Shown in pieces: positions 60,385-64,000 of a stretch of 64,000 nucleotides of DNA. The notes under the pieces were generated by a model. The model saw nothing but the letters and a program-made list of their open reading frames with translations, ran no database searches and had not been told where the DNA came from. A program made the translations under genes and the position numbers. The stretch covers positions 124,001-188,000 of the forward strand of contig NZ_OZ193413.1 of the NCBI RefSeq assembly GCF_964275155.1, in the 5' to 3' direction. The stretch is from Curculioniphilus buchneri (GTDB lineage: Bacteria; Pseudomonadota; Gammaproteobacteria; Enterobacterales; Enterobacteriaceae). Numbering within the stretch: the stretch's first letter is position 1; every line of letters begins with the position of its first letter.

Positions 60385-61068
60385 ATGAAAAAATTTTTGA
60401 TAGCCCCTTCTATTCTTTCTGCAGATTTTGCACGTCTTGGAGAGGATATTACTCAAGTTCTATCTGCTGGTGCAGATAGCATACACTTTGACGTCATGGA
60501 TAATCATTATGTCAATAATCTTACTATAGGACCAATGGTACTTAAAGCACTACGTAGCTATGGAATAACTTCTCTTATTGATGTACATTTAATGGTTAAG
60601 CCAATCGATCGATTAATACGGGATTTTGCATTAGCTGGTGCTAATTATATTACCTTTCATCCTGAAGCTACTGAACATGTTGATTATTCATTACAGCTTA
60701 TCAAAGAATTCGGTTGCAAAGCTGGTTTAGGATTTAATCCCGCTACTCCTCTTAGCTATTTAGAATATGTAATGGATAAAATTGATATAATTTTATTAAT
60801 GTCAGTTAATCCTGGTTTTAGTGGCCAATGCTTTTTGCCTTCAACATTGAGTAAAATACGTAAAGTGCGTGATCTCATTAACCAAAGCAATAGGCATATT
60901 CGTTTAGAAGTAGATGGCGGTATTAAAGTAGATAATATTGGTATAGTTGCTCGATCTGGTGCAGATATGTTCGTTGCTGGTTCTGCTATTTTTAATCAAC
61001 CTAACTATCAAGTAGTTATAGATGAAATGCGATTACAATTATCAAAAGCATCACAATATATCTCGTAA
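60385..61068 (+). CDS. rpe: Ribulose-5-phosphate 3-epimerase
   Basis: Links the oxidative and non-oxidative pentose phosphate branches (substrate from gnd, product to tktB). It has 227 aa (E. coli 225). APSILSADFARLGED, metal ligands His34/Asp36 (HFDVMD) and His68 (DVHLMV), SVNPGFSGQ, and LEVDGGI with the catalytic Asp are present. One glycine of SVNPGFGGQ is Ser. The ATG at 60385 is preceded by AGAG. The relic dam lies just upstream and relic gph just downstream. Confidence 0.95.
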   Translation: MKKFLIAPSILSADFARLGEDITQVLSAGADSIHFDVMDNHYVNNLTIGPMVLKALRSYGITSLIDVHLMVKPIDRLIRDFALAGANYITFHPEATEHVDYSLQLIKEFGCKAGLGFNPATPLSYLEYVMDKIDIILLMSVNPGFSGQCFLPSTLSKIRKVRDLINQSNRHIRLEVDGGIKVDNIGIVARSGADMFVAGSAIFNQPNYQVVIDEMRLQLSKASQYIS

Positions 61069-61114
61069 TTTTTTAAAAACTTACGATTTTTTCTAAGTAC
61101 ATTCGAATTCAAAT

Positions 61115-61311
61115 TTTATTTTTGATCTTAAATAAGATGATCTTGTGCCTTTTGTTTTCTAATATATTCAATCAATCGTATTTATTACGCTATAGCATTA
61201 CTTTATACAGTAAGTAGTTTGGATGAAAGACAGCATAGTATGAAACATGTTGAACTAAAATTAGAACTCAATGAACCAGATATCTTACTACTAATTTATA
61301 GTCAATTACTG
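61115..61311 (+). pseudogene. gph: Internally deleted relic of gph
   Basis: E. coli gph (phosphoglycolate phosphatase) sits between rpe and trpS. Here the 526-base spacer, shorter than the 759-base gene, still shows TTT GAT CTT (61121-61129), corresponding to FDL of the catalytic FDLDGTLVDS, followed by a scrambled GT..D.A-like stretch. Near the other end, 61261-61311 reads LELNEPDILLLIYSQLL for IDLSQPDVIYQSINDLL of the Gph C-terminus. Most of the middle is deleted. Confidence 0.6.
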
Positions 61312-61594
61312 GTTATTAATATTCTATGGCACATCATATAGTTATGAACTTGATCATATTTGTTAAATTTATTACTTGAAATAAATAATTATTTAATTTT
61401 TATAAATTACATTTTTTAAATGACAGTTTCCATTTCATGCCATTAATTGATTAAATGATCTACATTACTGACATTACTTATAAATATTCTAACATGTTAG
61501 AATACCTAAAATTTCAACATTAAATATTAAACTATTTTTTTAATTTTTTACTATTAAATGAATAATAATTCTTTAAATTAGGATATTTAAAATA

Positions 61595-62602
61595 ATGGAT
61601 AAACCTATAGTATTCAGCGGTGCACAACCATCAGGAAAATTAACCATTGGAAACTATATGGGTGCATTACGTCAATGGGTCAAAATGCAAAACAATTATC
61701 ATTGTATTTATTGCATTGTTGATTTACATGCTATTACTGTTCGTCAAGAGATCCAAAAATTGCGTACCACGTCTCTAGACGTACTAGCATTATATTTGGC
61801 ATGCGGAATTGATCCAATAAAAAGTACTATCTTTATACAGTCACACGTACCGGAGCATAGCCAGCTATGTTGGTTACTGAATTGCCATACTTATTATGGT
61901 GAATTGAGTCGAATGAACCAATTCAAAGATAAGTCGGTTCGGTATTCTAAAAATATTAATGCTGGACTTTTCGACTATCCAGTATTAATGGCTGCAGATA
62001 TTTTACTTTATCAAACCAATCAAGTACCGGTAGGAGAAGATCAAAAACAACACCTAGAATTAAGTCGAAATATTGCTAAAAGATTCAATTCATTGTATGG
62101 CAATATTTTTACAGTACCTGAGTTATTTATGGCCAATTCTGGTGCAAGAATAATGTCATTATTAGATCCAACAAAAAAAATGTCAAAATCAGACACAAAT
62201 TATGGTAACATCATTACTCTTTTAGATGACACTGAATCAGTAGTAAAAAAAATTAATCGTGCTATTACTGATTCTGATCATCCACCAATCATACGTTATG
62301 ATCCTATTAAAAAGCCTGGCATTTCTAATTTATTAAATATTCTATCTTCTGCAACTGATATACCAATATCAGATTTAGAGCATGTATTTGCAGGTAAAAT
62401 GTATAGTCATCTAAAAACTGCTGTTATCGATTCAGTATTGTCTATATTAGACACATTACAAAGCCGATATTACATGTTACGTGCCGACGAACCATATCTT
62501 CAACAAGTGCTGCGAAAAGGAGCAGAAAGCGCACATGCTAAAGCCAGTGTGACACTAGAGAAAGCCTATACAGCAATAGGATGTATCACTAAATTTTACT
62601 AA
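61595..62602 (+). CDS. trpS: Tryptophanyl-tRNA synthetase
   Basis: Class I synthetase charging tRNA-Trp. It has 335 aa (E. coli 334). The HIGH-type signature TIGN is at 17-20 after PSGK, and the KMSKS loop lies in PTKKMSKSD (about 192-200). DYPVLMAADILLYQ and VPVGEDQKQHLEL form the tryptophan pocket region. An AGGAT lies upstream of the ATG. It is the last gene of the former dam operon. Confidence 0.97.
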   Translation: MDKPIVFSGAQPSGKLTIGNYMGALRQWVKMQNNYHCIYCIVDLHAITVRQEIQKLRTTSLDVLALYLACGIDPIKSTIFIQSHVPEHSQLCWLLNCHTYYGELSRMNQFKDKSVRYSKNINAGLFDYPVLMAADILLYQTNQVPVGEDQKQHLELSRNIAKRFNSLYGNIFTVPELFMANSGARIMSLLDPTKKMSKSDTNYGNIITLLDDTESVVKKINRAITDSDHPPIIRYDPIKKPGISNLLNILSSATDIPISDLEHVFAGKMYSHLKTAVIDSVLSILDTLQSRYYMLRADEPYLQQVLRKGAESAHAKASVTLEKAYTAIGCITKFY

Positions 62603-63568
62603 ACAGATGTGTATTTCATCATTCTATTTGTTAAAGTTAAAAACTTACTACTCTATCATTACATTTTATTTTATATTCTTTTATATTTACTGTTATGCGT
62701 TGGTATTGAATACGATTCAAAGTATCTCAATTAATCTATTTTATAAATAAAATTAAATATATTATTTTTATTTTTAAATGTATATACAAATCCGTATTTG
62801 TAATATAACTATCATTCACATTTATCTAAGATAATAATATATTGATTTAACATAATTAAGTATCATTATGATCTAATGATTATTAAAAACATAATACCAC
62901 TCTGTACAAGTAATAATAGAATATATTTAAAGTAATTTTGTTACATAAATTAACAAAAATAACATAAGACTAAAGTAAATAAATATCTATTAAGTATACT
63001 TATTAGTAAGTAAGATAATTTTTTATTAAAACATAAACATATTGGTTCATACTTATAATATTAGTGTCATAACACAACTATCATTCAATATGTCTATGAT
63101 TTATGATCTAAGATCTAAGGTATCTTAGATCTAATTACTTCAATACTTAATACATTATTAAATAATAATAACAATATATTATGATAAACTTATAGTTTAA
63201 AAAGCAATACTAGTATAATATTAAGATAATTATTATTATAAAATAATAAAAATAGAAACAACCATAGTGTTTTATGTCGATATAATAAGATGTATACTTA
63301 ACTATAATGTAATATGATAATTAAGATCATAATTTTACTATGGGGCAATGTTTCTTGGAACGCACACTCTTAATAACAAGATTAATGATCAGTGTTGTGC
63401 TTTACTTGCATAATATTTATTATTAACTCATCAAAATGATTTTAGTTAAAAACTTTTGATATAATAAATATTATGATAAAAGATGTAGATAGCATACTAA
63501 AAGTAGTACCTGACTCTAAATTATTTAGATTTTAAAAAAATCAATATATTACATTATGTGATTGATTA
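62603..63568. other. Convergent spacer between trpS and ycfH
   Basis: No gene over about 970 bases. The one notable structure is a strong inverted repeat at 63105-63132. E. coli has ptsG downstream of ycfH; I did not recognise its remains. Confidence 0.45.
63105..63132. repeat. Hairpin with alternative pairings
   Basis: AGATCTAAG (63111-63119) pairs with CTTAGATCT (63124-63132) around GTAT. Alternatively GATCTAAGAT (63105-63114) pairs with ATCTTAGATC (63122-63131) around a seven-base loop. The left arm itself repeats GATCTAA. It lies between convergent genes and could be a shared 3'-end structure, although no T-run follows. Three GATC sites lie inside it. Confidence 0.55.
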
Positions 63569-64000
63569 TCAATGAGTCATTGATGCAATGTCTACGTGAA
63601 ATAACCGGCCAAAATTATTGGTAGTGGCATCAGCTAATTGCTCTAAAGTGATGCCTTTCAGTATTGATATACACTCAGCAATATTACGTAAATAAGCTGG
63701 TTGGTTTTCTTTGCCACGGTAAGGCACCGGTGCTAAATATGGCGAATCAGTCTCTATTAATAATAAATCTAGAGGAACATATCGTGCTATTATGCGTAGT
63801 GATGCAGCATTACGAAATGTAATAATTCCAGAAAAAGAAATATAAAAACCCATATTCAGCAATATCTTAGCAGTATCTAGATTTTCGGTAAAGCAATGTA
63901 GTACACCACCACATTCGCTAGCTTTTTCTTCATGTAAGATAGAGAGTGTATCTTTACAAGCGGCACGAGTATGTATAATAACTGGTTTATTTTGTTCCCG
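63569..64000 (-). CDS. ycfH: TatD-family metal-dependent hydrolase YcfH (5' end outside window)
   Basis: The C-terminal 143 codons of a TatD-family deoxyribonuclease-like hydrolase. The frame remains open to the window edge and reads REQNKPVIIHTRAA, then CGGVLHCFTE with a metal-binding His, GFYISFSGIITF, and LLIETDSPYLAPVPYRGK with the conserved Asp. The match is best to E. coli YcfH, which lies next to holB, rather than TatD or YjjV. An internal Met at 63862 is not the start. It converges on trpS. The physiological substrate of YcfH is not established; a 3'-5' DNase or RNA-trimming role is known for relatives. Confidence 0.92.
   Translation of the reverse strand, partial: REQNKPVIIHTRAACKDTLSILHEEKASECGGVLHCFTENLDTAKILLNMGFYISFSGIITFRNAASLRIIARYVPLDLLLIETDSPYLAPVPYRGKENQPAYLRNIAECISILKGITLEQLADATTNNFGRLFHVDIASMTH

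Noticed and set aside
1..64000. CRISPR arrays, insertion sequences, phage or toxin-antitoxin genes
   Set aside because: No regularly spaced repeats, transposase motifs or inverted-repeat-bounded frames were seen. The short doublets are simple tandem duplications.

Overview
The window comes from a strongly AT-rich, reduced gammaproteobacterial genome. Every recognisable protein is closest in sequence, length and start position to Enterobacterales (E. coli-type) proteins. Only essential or core-metabolic genes survive, no insertion sequences, phage genes or rRNA are visible, and only about 59% of the window is protein-coding (my sum of the called genes). This fits an insect-associated endosymbiont whose genome is still decaying. 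Its long spacers hold broken genes, unlike the compact old symbionts. A Pantoea/Erwinia-like stinkbug symbiont is one possibility, but I do not claim a species.

Layout. 0.8-3.7 kb: talA-tktB, non-oxidative pentose phosphate pathway. 7.3-8.7 kb: pssA, phospholipid synthesis, preceded by a relic of patZ (yfiQ). 10-11.4 kb: gnd. 11.6-29.7 kb: a long block collinear with E. coli, murB-birA / coaA / tRNA-Thr, Tyr, Gly, Thr / [dead tufB] / secE-nusG-rplKAJL-rpoBC, all on the minus strand except coaA. 29.7-33.7 kb: a 4-kb desert. 33.7-40.4 kb: metK, gpmA and pgk-fbaA-mscS. 41.8-42.6 kb: ibpA with a dead ibpB. 42.9-49.6 kb: a dead pdhR followed by aceE-aceF-lpd. 49.9-54.2 kb: tldD and pgi. 55.4 kb: erpA. 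56.7-62.6 kb: the aroK-aroB-[damX]-[dam]-rpe-[gph]-trpS block, with the bracketed genes decayed in place. The window ends inside ycfH (TatD family).

Together the live genes give glycolysis (pgi, fbaA, pgk, gpmA), the pentose phosphate pathway (gnd, rpe, talA, tktB), pyruvate dehydrogenase, entry to the shikimate pathway (aroB, aroK), and cofactor handling (CoA, S-adenosylmethionine, biotin ligation, Fe-S delivery). They also give murein and phospholipid precursors and the core transcription/translation apparatus.

The most interesting result is what fills the spacers. Reading them against the expected E. coli neighbours reveals relics of tufB, pdhR, damX, dam (its DPPY motif now reads DTTY), gph, ibpB and patZ, all at the expected place and strand. 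These losses remove DNA adenine methylation, the pyruvate-dehydrogenase repressor, the second EF-Tu copy, the second small heat-shock protein and a protein acetyltransferase. I found no undescribed multi-gene system and do not claim one. All homology statements rest on remembered family sequences and need a database search.
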